Assembly: GCA_001969505.1 (NCBI GenBank)
Contig: LSSK01000496.1
Coordinates: forward strand, 1 to 64,000
DNA: 64,000 nucleotides
Direction: 5' to 3'
Source of the DNA: Zancudomyces culisetae
Taxonomy: Eukaryota; Kickxellomycota; Harpellomycetes; Harpellales; Legeriomycetaceae
The position numbers were made by a program, and so were the translations under genes. Position 1 is the first letter of the stretch, and each line of letters opens with the position of its first letter. This document shows positions 11,750 through 21,941 of the stretch, piece by piece. A model generated the notes under the pieces. That model made no database searches, was not told the origin of the DNA, and was given only the letters and a program-made list of their open reading frames with translations.

Positions 11750-12879
11750 TTAAATGACCAGGTCATATGTATTTATGTACATGTACCTTGAGAATATTAT
11801 AAACAATCTACGGTACCATACGAGTTGAGTCTTGTGCTCATACATAGCCTCTACGGTAGTCTTATAGTTTTGGTAGTCTGAAATAAACATCAATCCATCT
11901 TTGGATCGGAAAAAGTCGCCATATGAAAATAAACAATCAAAAAATACCATGTATTTTCTGAGTATTTGGACGGATTTTAGTGTGTAAAAGTTGACTGGGT
12001 TTAACTTCATTTTCATACTAGATTGTGTCATAAATCTATTTTTCCAAGGTTATTAGAGGTTGATTTGAAATGGGTTGTCATTCATGAATACATAATCAAA
12101 ATAAAATGATTGTTCAAATACTCACTTGATCCCAATATAAAGTGATATATGGTTCATATGTCCGCTTATCCCTTGTCCATCAAAGCTAAATATCTATCAG
12201 TCATATATTCGTTTAGAGGTATTATCTACTGAAATCCAGTTCATACGCCTGTATAGAAAATCAATAGAACAAGCTGAGGAATTAAGAAAAAAGTGCAAAG
12301 GCTGCAAATACTTACTGTATCTGTTTTAGTACCAATCACTAGAGTCTCCAGGGTTTTTGAAATCAGGACAGGATCCCAAGCCTTTTTCATATCATCCTCA
12401 AAGCTCTTGTCGTCAATTATAACAATTTTTTCTGGCCTCACCCCAAATCTTACGAGGGCACCAATTAGTTCAACTCTTCTTGTTGAACCAAGGCCATAGT
12501 AATTTCCTATGCAAATTTTTCATGTGTGCTTACTTAAGTATACACTTTTGTTTTTGTTTTTTCTTTCCACAACTCGACAGAATGATGGTGCAAAGAAAAG
12601 AAATAAAGGGTGATGGATAAATTAAGATTTACCTGTCGAAAAACAAACGACATTAATATTCACATTTGGATCCTTCAAGAGGGAGGTAATCGTTGGTCCA
12701 AAGAACATCGTCTCATCGTCTGGATGTGCTATCACAATCATCACGTTTTTCATGGCATTCTTTGTGCTTCTTGCTGGTATATAGGCTCGGTGAATCAGAA
12801 ATGGGAATTTTATCAAAATGAAGTAAAGTCCCATTGAAAGAATGAGTAGAGAAACCAATATACTAGTTACCAGTGCCAT
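11750..12879 (-). CDS. GPI12: N-acetylglucosaminyl-phosphatidylinositol de-N-acetylase (PIG-L)
   Basis: It catalyses step 2 of GPI-anchor synthesis on the ER face, removing acetate from GlcNAc-PI. Four exons (12633-12879, 12316-12506, 12126-12193, 11750-12035) make 263 residues. An N-terminal membrane anchor (residues 4-30) is followed by VMIVIAHPDDETMFFGP, with the AHPDDE zinc and catalytic motif. Then come NYYGLGSTRRVEL and the second metal motif ISGHMNHIS (usually H-P-N-H, here H-M-N-H). It ends in WYRRLFIIFSRYMYINTY, the PIG-L C-terminal signature. The third exon needs the acceptor CTGATAG just upstream of a second AG. The gene converges on the HisC-like gene with a 186-bp spacer. Confidence 0.93.
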
Positions 12880-14541
12880 TTTCTGTGCCCTTTTTTCGCA
12901 AAATCCAAGCCGTTGCGCTTTTTCTTCTAATCTTTTTGTTATATCACTAATTACAAGTAAAAAAAAACAGATAAAGTCTCCAAGAACAGTGTTTTTTTTT
13001 TTAGCTCTATAGCTTAAAATTGTTTTTTTTTTTGACCTGGAGCTTTTACAGCCCCCTTCCCCCCTGAAAATACATTTGATTTTACTGCACTATGAAAAAC
13101 AGGCTCGATCTCTGTTTATTGGCTTGAGCTCCTCGTTTTTTGAACAACCAACTAGAAGCTGGAGGCAATTGTAGAGGTAAAAATGAAAATGATTTGCATA
13201 CACAGATAATTTGAGCTAGGATCGCAAAAGAAGGCGTAGAAGATGTGTATGACTTGGATAAAACGCTATCTGATTTATATCAAGATGCAAAATTTTAAAA
13301 AATACTCTATAACATGCTTATGATATACGCCGCCATGCTACCTTAATGACCAATGCTCCACACTATCTATGTCTATCTTTTCATTCATCAGTATTTTTTT
13401 TTTGGCTCATATTATTTTTTAGGGAATGGGGAACAAATATACAATGTGCACTTTAGATAAAGTAAACGTTTTTAGAACCCTGGCTAAAAAAAAACACCGC
13501 ATTTTTTATTACGTATATAAATTTTTTGATTGTTTTTTATTTACATACTCAACACATTAAGCACAGCCCATTCTAACGTGGAACGGTTATTTTGGGGTAT
13601 GCACTATAGCTTTATATGCCTCAGCTGTTAGATTAGTACCTATACTCTTTAGCGTACTGCATTCACATTTTTTCGCAAAGAAATTTCTAGAGTAATTTAA
13701 AAAAACATATAGATTAATGAACCTGTTCAAATAAACCAGGTTTGTTGCTCATTTTATTTGCTTCCTTAGGCCATCATACAAAGAGTTTTTACATGGATGC
13801 AAAAAATGAATGTGAACTTACAAGTTTTGGATATGAATAATTCGGGAAATACACTGAACACACAAAATAAGTACAGTTTTGTACTGGTCTAATTGGCGAT
13901 ACCTTTTAGTTTCAATGGTATATTTTAATCATGAGAGCATAATATTTAAGTTTTACGAACAAAAAACACAAATGAATACTAATATTAATTAATGTGACAA
14001 GATACTTTTTTTTTCTTGGGCATGCATTGTGTGGTGTGATATATTCATATATTTTTCAGGCGACCAAAATCAGCATTGTGAACGAGAAATGTAGAACAAG
14101 GTATTGGGCTCATAGCAGACTTTACTAGAGTCAAAATAGTTTATTCTGTAAATGCTAATTTTGTGGTATGGGAAAGCTTCATAAAATTCAACAATCTAGA
14201 GCTCGAGGCACGAGCTTGTAATATTATTCCTTATATAAAAAAGAACAATACCCTCCCTCTTCACACACACTTTCACTTTTTCCTCCCCTTCTCCCCTCCT
14301 TCCCTCCACACTCATTTCTCTTTCAAAGAACTATTCTCTTGTAGCGTTAGTAAAAGCATGAATTTGAGGCGCACTAAATTAGAAGCGAGTGGAAAAAGTC
14401 TGAGTACATATAAATACGATATGAGGTGTGAATGATGATTTTAATTTTTAAAAAAATCCTTAAACTTTTAACTAACAAACGAGTTAGCTATCTATCAGCC
14501 ACATAAAATATTCAAAAATACACAAAAGGGGCCTAAAAGAT
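12880..14541. other. AT-rich divergent spacer with a pyrimidine tract
   Basis: About 1.66 kb upstream of both GPI12 (-) and the membrane protein (+). It contains poly-T/poly-A blocks at 12990-13040 and a strong C/T tract at about 14248-14335 on the + strand, which looks like promoter or 5' leader sequence of the downstream gene. A 90-codon frame across that tract (14163-14435) has no protein-like features. No secure gene. Confidence 0.5.
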
Positions 14542-15279
14542 ATGCTTGAAGGTAAAGCAAGTGAATTAATAGGGTTGGACCATTCCACACTACAGTATAT
14601 AGAGCATATTGCTATTTTAGGCACGGGGTTGGGATTGATATGGTTTGGATCCAAGTGCATGCGATTGAGCGGGCTTCTATCAGGTATAATGATCTCGAAT
14701 GGCGTCGTCAACACCTTTTTGATACTCGGGAATGCACTACTTGGTCTTAGCCTGGACAATAAGGAGAAGAAAATGTATATAGCATCAATTTATATATTGA
14801 TAAATATGTTGAGCTTTGTAAAAGGTGCCTCCAGGAAGATAATTATAAGCTTGTATTGCGCAACCATAATTTCGTTCTTCATGCTGATGTTCGGGAGAAG
14901 TATTGAGTCGGATTCTGTATTCGTGGCTTGCAAATACACTATAATTACCATACTGACTGCGACAATATACCACATCCTTCACAAGCACGAAAAAATAGGC
15001 GCTGCGCTATTTACACCGCTAATTGGTTCAAGCCTGATTGTAATAGCATGCTCAATTCGACACGAGCTAGTTTTCTTCAAAGCCTTAACCTTGTATAACT
15101 ACGACCTTAACATTTCAACAATTCCTCTTACACACGACTTCATTGTGGATTTTTTATTGATTACAAAACTGACCCTTCTAGGAACGGCTTTTCAGTTGGT
15201 AACACAACTTGATGTTGAAGAAAATGAGAGTCAAGAGCCAAAATTCACCTTATATGATAAGATTTCGGAAAAGGTGTAG
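14542..15279 (+). CDS. Multipass membrane protein, uncharacterised
   Basis: A single-exon 245-residue protein with about seven hydrophobic segments (roughly residues 23-40, 44-70, 78-95, 100-118, 128-145, 155-172 and 205-225). The soluble N-terminus (MLEGKASELIGLDHS) is short and the C-terminus is acidic (DVEENESQEPKFTLYDK). Glycine-rich turns such as MRLSGLLSGIMISNG recall the DUF4203/TMEM198-type membrane domain, but I would not assign it. The in-frame ATG is the first after a stop and follows the C/T-rich leader. No intron is needed. Composition and length support a real gene; the function is unknown. Confidence 0.7.
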   Translation: MLEGKASELIGLDHSTLQYIEHIAILGTGLGLIWFGSKCMRLSGLLSGIMISNGVVNTFLILGNALLGLSLDNKEKKMYIASIYILINMLSFVKGASRKIIISLYCATIISFFMLMFGRSIESDSVFVACKYTIITILTATIYHILHKHEKIGAALFTPLIGSSLIVIACSIRHELVFFKALTLYNYDLNISTIPLTHDFIVDFLLITKLTLLGTAFQLVTQLDVEENESQEPKFTLYDKISEKV

Positions 15280-16326
15280 CTTAAGTAGAGACGAGATAAA
15301 GCACAAAGTGCAAAATCAAATAAGCATTTCCCCTTTCTGTTCACCAATAGAAGGACCCTGCACTTGCTGACAAAATGAATTGAGAAAGGGCAATATATAT
15401 TGGTTGTTTTTTTAGCGACACACTTTATGTATTCGTACACAACAACATGTTCGGTATTATATGGTGTCCTTGCTATGAAAGAAAACATATTATTCTGACA
15501 TTATATTACCATTGCTACTAGTATTAGTATATGCTTTTTTTTTGAGGCGATTACTTTTACTTTTGCTTTTATTTCTACTTTTTGAACACCTGAATTTGCT
15601 CTGTATAATAGAAAACCAAAATATGGAATAGAAAAACGATTTATAGAAAAAAAGAATATGAAAAAAAAGGGCGTATATTCGTACATATTTGCACATAGCT
15701 CGTTTGTAGTAACATAAATACAGGAAATGTAGTTAAACTTGAAAAGTGACCTAAAGACTTAAATAAACTGGGAAAAAAATGCTGATAAACTTGAACCACT
15801 TGGGCAAATGCATACAAATCTCCACAGCTATTCTAGTACATGTGAATGTATAAAACACTCAAAAGCAATTTCCTAAGTTTCCTGGAATCATCCTTCTCCC
15901 CACAAACTTTGCAATGAATGCCTAGTTAATATTATACCTCTTCTACAACTCTACATGGCACACATTAAACGAGTTAGGAAATACTTGCGGAAATCTGATT
16001 TATTTTGCTCTTTTGCGTCCTCGTCAGCCATTGGTCACATCAGGGTAAACTGTTAGTGATTGCGGGAAACTGAGTGGAAGGGTCTAGTAAACACAGAAAT
16101 ATGATTTGTTTGTGAATTCTGAGATGAGTTTTTGGATTTCCATTTGATGGCTTTTTTCGCTCTTGTATTTCGAAAAAAAGTAGGTGTTAGGATATTGGTG
16201 CGAATTTTCTATAGATCTTTTGCCTGGTATAATATCACCGCTCCTCAGCTCAGTTTTGCCTTCATCTAAAAATATTGTTATTAATAACTTTGATGATATA
16301 GATAGACAAAAGATAGTTTTGTAGAA
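15280..16326. other. Intergenic, no gene seen
   Basis: A poly-A/T-rich spacer of about 1 kb between two + strand genes. Frames at 15490-15696 and 16262-16504 (-) are low-complexity read-throughs. Confidence 0.5.
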
Positions 16327-18089
16327 ATGTTAGCGGTACGTACAAATTTATTAGCTCTAACCAGGACTGTAAGAGCAAAAGATAGGTTATTTTCTTGGGC
16401 AAGCGCAAGATATATCTATTCAACTCCAAATTCGCACAACACGTCTGATGGTAGACCACGCCCATCAAAGGAGTATAAAGAAGCAAAACCGGATGTATGG
16501 ACAATGTTTAATAGAGCAACACTGGAATCCAAGGCGATTAATTTGGGCCAAGGGTTTATGGAGTAAGAAATTCACATAAACACATACACTTATTTAAATA
16601 AACTAAAAATGTGGCATTTTGGACGCTTGGCCGATTTATGGCATTTTAGTTCGATTTTTATTAGTAGTAAGCAGGCAAATATATAAAAATTACTGGTGAA
16701 AAAATAGTTTTGATCCTCCAGACTTTGTAAAGGATGCAGCAGTAAAATGTGTATCTGATGGGGCATGTTTGCAATACTCACCTAAAAGAGGAAGACCGAG
16801 TCTACTCAACGAAATAAAAAATAGATATTCTCAAAGGTTAGAACGGGAAATAGATGAGGATAGCGAAATTATGGTTACTACAGGTGCAAACCAAGGTGAG
16901 TAAGAGAAATCGTATGGATTTGTGAGATTAAGAAGATTTGGAGCTGAACCCAGTTGACTTTGTGGTGTATTTTTAGGAATTTTATGTGCTATTGGAGCAT
17001 TCTTAAACAAAGGTAACGTATATTAATGTATTGCAATCTATTATCACTTGATTCGAATTTAGGACTTTTTGAAAAATATATATAGTTTGTTTTTTACGGT
17101 TTCTGAGTACAAGCTCAACCTAAAACTAATTAAACATTGATGCAATGATGATAGACGAACAAAATGAGGCAATTGTGATAGAACCAGCGTTTGACATATA
17201 CATACCCATGGTGGAAATGTTTGGAGGAAAAGTGAAGTATGTACCACTACGTATGGATAGTAAACTAGACCCCAAAAACAACATAACTTCTAGTAGGGAT
17301 TGGAAGCTTGATATAGACGAGCTGGAGAGTAAGATGTCACCGAAAAGTCGTCTTTTGATTATCAATACCCCACAAAACCCCACTGGGAAGGTTTTTAGCA
17401 TGGAGGAACTTGGTAAAATTGCGGAAGTTGCGAAAAAACACAATTTAATAGTAATAAGCGATGAAGTATACGAGTATTTATGTTATGACAAGGAGAAGCA
17501 TGTAAGCATTGCAAAAATTCCTGGGATGTGGGAGCGTACCATAGTGGTTGGATCCTTGGGAAAGCTGTTTGGTGTAACTGGTTGGAGAATAGGTTGGTTG
17601 ATTGGTGACCAAAGTCTGATTTCTGCTTGCTTAAATTTCCATACATATACTTTGTTTTGTTCTCCATCCCCCCTTCAAGAAGCCGGTGCGATAGCATTTA
17701 GGGAGGCTGGTTCACATGACTATTATGCACTTACTCGTGAGCAATATCTACATAGACGAAATAAGTTGATGTCTGCTTTTGACGCTATAAATATGCCATA
17801 TTCCATTCCCCAAGGCGCATACTATCTGCTGGTAAACGCTGAAAAGCTAAAAATACCTGAAGATTACCCATTTCCGGACTACATACTCAAGCGAAGCAAG
17901 AAAAAGGGGTTCAAACTGGCTTATTTCTTTACAAAAGAAATAGGAATAACGGCTATTCCTGCTCAAGAGTTTTATTGCGAGGCCCATGGGGAGATTGCTG
18001 AAAACTACCTGAGGTTCTCTTTTTGCAAAACTGACAAGGTCTTGGACATGGTATCCCAAAGACTGAAAAGAACTATACAGTATATGTAG
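16327..18089 (+). CDS. BNA3: Kynurenine--oxoglutarate/cysteine-S-conjugate aminotransferase, mitochondrial
   Basis: It converts kynurenine to kynurenic acid by transamination (KYAT1/KYAT3/Bna3 family). Four exons (16327-16562, 16708-16895, 16977-17012, 17155-18089) give 464 residues. The first 60 residues are a Ser/Arg-rich presequence. The catalytic domain starts at KPDVWTMFNRATLESKAINLGQGF. Also seen: DFDPPDFVKDAA, QYSPKRGRPSL, VTTGANQ, IINTPQNPTGK, VISDEVYEYL, and VVGSLGKLFGVTGWRIGW, where the Lys binds PLP. LRFSFCKTD near the end supplies the carboxylate-binding Arg. Exon 3 is only 36 nt. The exon-4 acceptor ATGATAG lies inside an apparently open frame, so a naive ORF starts too early. 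Confidence 0.9.
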
Positions 18090-18411
18090 TTCACAATTGT
18101 AATTGTACTGTTTATGTATTTTGGAAAAGGCTGGTAGTATTTTTGGATATTATAGGCAGCCATGAGTTATTTTGTATATTTTATATTTTGTTTATTTTGT
18201 TTATATCGCATCTAATAAAAGCGATATAAACAATCTTTTCAATTTTTAATAACCCAAAATAGGCTTTATATTCTTATTTAAAACCCAGAAAAATTGAAAA
18301 TATACCAGGTTTAAACAATTGTTTAATAAATACACTACCTCGACTGGCGCTACCCAGTAAAAAAAATAAAAAAAGGATTAAAGGTCAAAAGGATAGAGTA
18401 TAGGAATAACA
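18090..18411. other. Short tandem-orientation spacer
   Basis: About 320 bp of AT-rich sequence between two + strand genes. An imperfect palindromic TTTATATCGC...GCGATATAAA pair near 18199-18229 could form a hairpin in the 3' end of the upstream transcript. Confidence 0.4.
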
Positions 18412-18969
18412 ATGGAATATCAATTGCTTTGTAATAAATTAGAAAAAATAGAAAACATTGTAAAGTCGGAAACCTGGAGTGGGCAGAGCAATCTCGCGGC
18501 TCATACTACTGAACTAGAGGATAGATGGAGGGAAACCATTGCAAGCTCTAGTGCGATTGGTGAATTTTTTATAATGTATAAGAAGCTTCAGATGCTTTTG
18601 GAGAATGTCTATCAAAATGACGAGAGTTTCATAACGGTTAGCGAAAAGATGGAGCAAATATTGTGCATTGAACAGGGATTGAATACTATCGCGTCAATCT
18701 ATAAAGATAAAGAGAAAATGGAAGATCTGGAAACAAGAATTTTAGGTTCAGAAGCGTTCAAGAGGACTTGTGCAATAGAGAGTGATATTTTGAAGTTGGA
18801 GATGCAGAATAAAAGCCAGACACTAGAATTCAAAAATATTGAGCACGAACTGACACGGCTTGTTGAGCAATATCAAAATGAAATAAGCGCATTATCTGAA
18901 ATTTTTGTATGTATTGATGCTTATCTTGCACAAGTGGAGCGAAAAAAGAAACTTAACAATAAGAAATAG
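18412..18969 (+). CDS. Dynactin subunit 3 (p22/p24)-like coiled-coil protein
   Basis: A single-exon 185-residue, mostly helical acidic protein. The pattern follows DCTN3: an N-terminal helix (LLCNKLEKIENIV), a middle segment (EFFIMYKKLQMLLENVY), an IEQGLNTIASIY repeat-like stretch, and a C-terminal LVEQYQNEISALSEIFVCI close to the 'EEYNKTTMLLSKQFVQWDE' end of the human subunit. Length matches (human 186). In dynactin this subunit packs in the shoulder and helps dynein recruitment. Sequence similarity is weak everywhere, so the assignment rests on length plus pattern. The gene converges on cytochrome c1. Confidence 0.55.
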   Translation: MEYQLLCNKLEKIENIVKSETWSGQSNLAAHTTELEDRWRETIASSSAIGEFFIMYKKLQMLLENVYQNDESFITVSEKMEQILCIEQGLNTIASIYKDKEKMEDLETRILGSEAFKRTCAIESDILKLEMQNKSQTLEFKNIEHELTRLVEQYQNEISALSEIFVCIDAYLAQVERKKKLNNKK

Positions 18970-19443
18970 TCGATTTAAATATTGAGGAATTGAGTATTTC
19001 TATGCATCTTCCAAAGGTGCGTGCCCTATAGGCGAATTCTATGTAACTACAACGAAAGGAAGAGATGTGAAGACGCTCCATTTGGATAGAATAGTGGAAT
19101 GGAGCAATGCTAGGACTTGCAATAGTGCTAGATTTATTATTTCACTTTTGTGAATGTGTAGAGTTCAGTTTTGTTTTTGTTTTTTTTTGTTTTTGGCAAT
19201 ATTTGGGGTGGGTGATCTAGCTAGATGTACTGAAGGGACTTGTGACAGTATATCAGCATTCGAAGTATCGAGTTTTTTGGACAGAGGAGTGGGGTGGTGA
19301 GGATAGAATGGTGGTTTTGTTATAGTTTTTTATTTTGAGCTCAAAATAAAACAATACGAAGAAAAATTGTAGTAAAATAAAGATTAAAAGATGAATGGAA
19401 TTTTGAGAATGTAAGCAAGACAAAAAGAAAGTAGAGGAAAAGT
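18970..19443. other. Convergent 3' spacer
   Basis: Tail-to-tail region of the dynactin-like gene (+) and CYT1 (-), GT-rich on the + strand. No coding or RNA signal seen. Confidence 0.5.
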
Positions 19444-21015
19444 TTATTTCTTGCCCAAATCACGGGGATTTGAGGACCAGTCCTTTGGAGGGTTATAGAC
19501 GATCTTTCTGGTCTTAAGAGAAGAGAAACGGTGTCTCTTGCTCCAAACTGAAAGAGCTAGCAACAATGAAACGATAATCAGGACCTGGGTACCCTTACGC
19601 TTGCGATCATCCAATTCAGGCTGAGCAGCCCAGTCAAGGAACGTGACAACATCTTTAGCCATTTGAGAAGCAGTGGCTGGTGTTCCATCCTCGTAATCAA
19701 CAATACCATCGTAAAGGTTCTGTGCCATGGAAATAGCACCACCAGGGAAGTATGGATTGAAATGCAATCCTTCTCTCAGCTCAACACCGGCTGGGGGTTC
19801 ATGGTATCCAGTAATCAAGGAGTATATGTAGTTGACACCACCATGACGAGCTTTGGTTATCAAGGACAAATCGGGTGGGTATGCTCCGTTGTTTCCTGCT
19901 CTGGCAGCCTCTTCATTTGGGTAAGGCTTTGGCATGGGATCCGCAAGTATCCCTGGACGATTGAAGTATTCTCCGTTGTCATCTGGTCCAGCACGGTATT
20001 CGTACTCTGCTGCCATGGCCTTGACTTCGTCTTCTGTGAATGCAACATTGACCAAGTTTCTCCAGTGAACAAGATCCAAGGAGTGGCAAGCTGCACAGAT
20101 TTCTCTATAGACTTGATATCCTCGACGGATACTATTTGGTTTATTGTTATTGTTAGTCTCAAGTTGAATAAGAATAGAAGAACAGAGGAAAACCAAGCTC
20201 ACACATGTGCTTGCTGTTAAATAAAATGTGTTGCTTATATTACCTGGCGTGATCAAATGTTCCAAAGGTGTTTAGTTGCTGAAAGGGATATGTTGGTGGA
20301 TGGAGCCCATCATCTATCATGCTTGCACTCACTGGCCTACTATACATGTCGTACAACAAGTAGCCTGAACCAACTGCCAACACTGCATTCCTCGCTACCT
20401 CAAGTCTTGCTTTATTGGTTGGAAGCTAAATTTAGATTATCGATTTTAAGTCTTGTGTACCAGGCCGAACCAAATCATGGTTTCGTATACCACGTTTCCC
20501 ACTCTCTCATTAAATAAAGCATTTGAACTATTGAACTTTGCCATTTAGAAGTGACAAAGGGGTTCAAAAATAATGCCAAAAATAAATAAAATCTACTTAC
20601 AGTTTGTCTAGCCTTATCAGAAAATCCCTAATTAAAATTCATTTGTATTTTATATTAACATCTTCATAATCATATAGAAGAACAACTTTACTATTGTTCA
20701 ATCAACAAATGGCCATTTCGAGAAGAGAATTAGTAAATCTCTATCTGATTACTTTTGTATTACAAATGCAAGAACAAAAGTCCTCACCCCCACCCACTTA
20801 TAGAGTATTCACAATTTATATATTTCATCTCTAACAATATATTCGGAAAGCACTCAAAAAACAAAACAAAGAAGGAGGGATACGGGAAAGTTCAACATAA
20901 TCTGGCTCTTCGATCAATTTTTCATCGTACATAGTCGTGATAATCAATAAAAGTCTGTTATTGTACTTACTCTTGCTCCTGCTTTAAAGAATCTAAAAGC
21001 TCCTCTCGAAAACAT
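19444..21015 (-). CDS. CYT1: Cytochrome c1, mitochondrial complex III
   Basis: The haem subunit of the bc1 complex passes electrons from the Rieske protein to cytochrome c. Four exons: 20971-21015, 20601-20627, 20244-20425 and 19444-20131. Exon 2 is just nine codons, and the first intron is long (343 nt). The product is 313 residues. The N-terminus [15 protein letters not shown] begins the bipartite presequence and is followed by a hydrophobic sorting segment ([19 protein letters not shown]). The mature start is near [29 protein letters not shown] holds the CXXCH haem site. [19 protein letters not shown] holds the axial Met. [20 protein letters not shown] is the C-terminal membrane anchor. 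Confidence 0.95.
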
Positions 21016-21614
21016 CCTTGATTAAAATAATGTACTATTAGATCACAAATTCTATTGATTCAAGCTATATAACCCTAGAATCTCTTGAGAACTGTTATAG
21101 GTTATATTTTGATATTCTTGAAAATATAGTAGTATTTGATATTTAAAAATCAATTTCTTTTGCGGGCTGATACAAGTTTTGGATAAAAAAAATAAGTGAA
21201 AAAATAATATGCGCAAAAAAAACAAAAACAAAAGTTTGATACTAGTTTGCTTTATCAAATAAATTTTTATAATTTTTTTTCCTTGCCAGCTTGAATAAAA
21301 TAGATAATAGTGGTTAGGGTTGAAGGATTAATTTCGAGGAAATGTCCATTATCACTATCTGCATTTCAAGTTGGCCTATAATATCGCAGATTGATATAAA
21401 TTCTTATAAATATAATAAACAAATGATATGCCTTTTCGCAGCAAGGCTTTCCAGAGAAAATGACAAGAGGTAGTAGTGAGATGACCAAAATTTATCGAGC
21501 TAAGTGCACTAAAATTCAAAATGTTAGTAAAAAAAAATTTTTTTTATTTTAGCATTTTTTGATAACAAAAAAAGACAGTATAACTTGCAAAGCAATAATG
21601 GGCAAATCAACTAA
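21016..21614. other. CYT1 upstream region
   Basis: AT-rich promoter-side spacer with no gene seen. It is the start of a roughly 3-kb stretch visibly richer in A/T than its surroundings. Confidence 0.4.
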
Positions 21615-21836
21615 ATGCTAAAACCACCAGCTGAAAAAGATAATCTAACAGGAAAGCACAAAAACCAACACCACAAATATACTCGTCCATCACAACCGAT
21701 TTATGCCTCTCTTGGAAAAACACATGATGATACAAAAAGAGGATTTAAAAGCCTGAATACAGGATCACCACCCAAACTAACACCAAAAAAGCAAACTTAT
21801 TTAATTAGACCAGTCAGCACCAATAAAAAAAAGTAA
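21615..21836 (+). CDS. Small basic hypothetical protein next to tRNA-Asn
   Basis: A 73-codon frame with a true ATG and a mixed, hydrophilic, Lys-rich composition (HKNQHHKYTRPSQ, GKTHDDTKRGFKSL). Unlike neighbouring AT-rich frames it is not a homopolymer artefact. No domain is recognised. It ends 31 bp from the tRNA 3' end and points toward it, so it could be a real small gene, a relic of an element inserted beside the tRNA, or chance. Confidence 0.3.
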   Translation: MLKPPAEKDNLTGKHKNQHHKYTRPSQPIYASLGKTHDDTKRGFKSLNTGSPPKLTPKKQTYLIRPVSTNKKK

Positions 21837-21867
21837 ATACCTGATGGTAAAAAAACTAAAAAGGAAA

Positions 21868-21941
21868 CGCTCCCAGCTAGGCTTGAACTAGCAACCTCCT
21901 GATTAACAGTCAGACGCGCTAACCAATTGCGCCATGGAAGC
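21868..21941 (-). tRNA. tRNA-Asn (GUU anticodon)
   Basis: The 74-nt cloverleaf folds fully. The acceptor stem is GCTTCCA with TGGGAGC (one G-T pair) and discriminator G. The D arm is GCGC...GCGC with a GG in the loop. The anticodon arm is TCTGA-CTGTTAA-TCAGG with anticodon GTT. The T arm is GCTAG-TTCAAGC-CTAGC. There is no intron. The internal A box (TGGCGCAATTGG) and B box (GTTCAAGCC) for RNA polymerase III are intact. Confidence 0.95.

Noticed and set aside
19663-20220. 185-codon + strand frame opposite cytochrome c1
   Set aside because: It is the antisense shadow of a clearly coding CYT1 exon; its amino-acid composition is unnatural.
21300-21330. Single TTAGGG as telomere repeat
   Set aside because: One copy only; telomeric tracts need tandem repeats.
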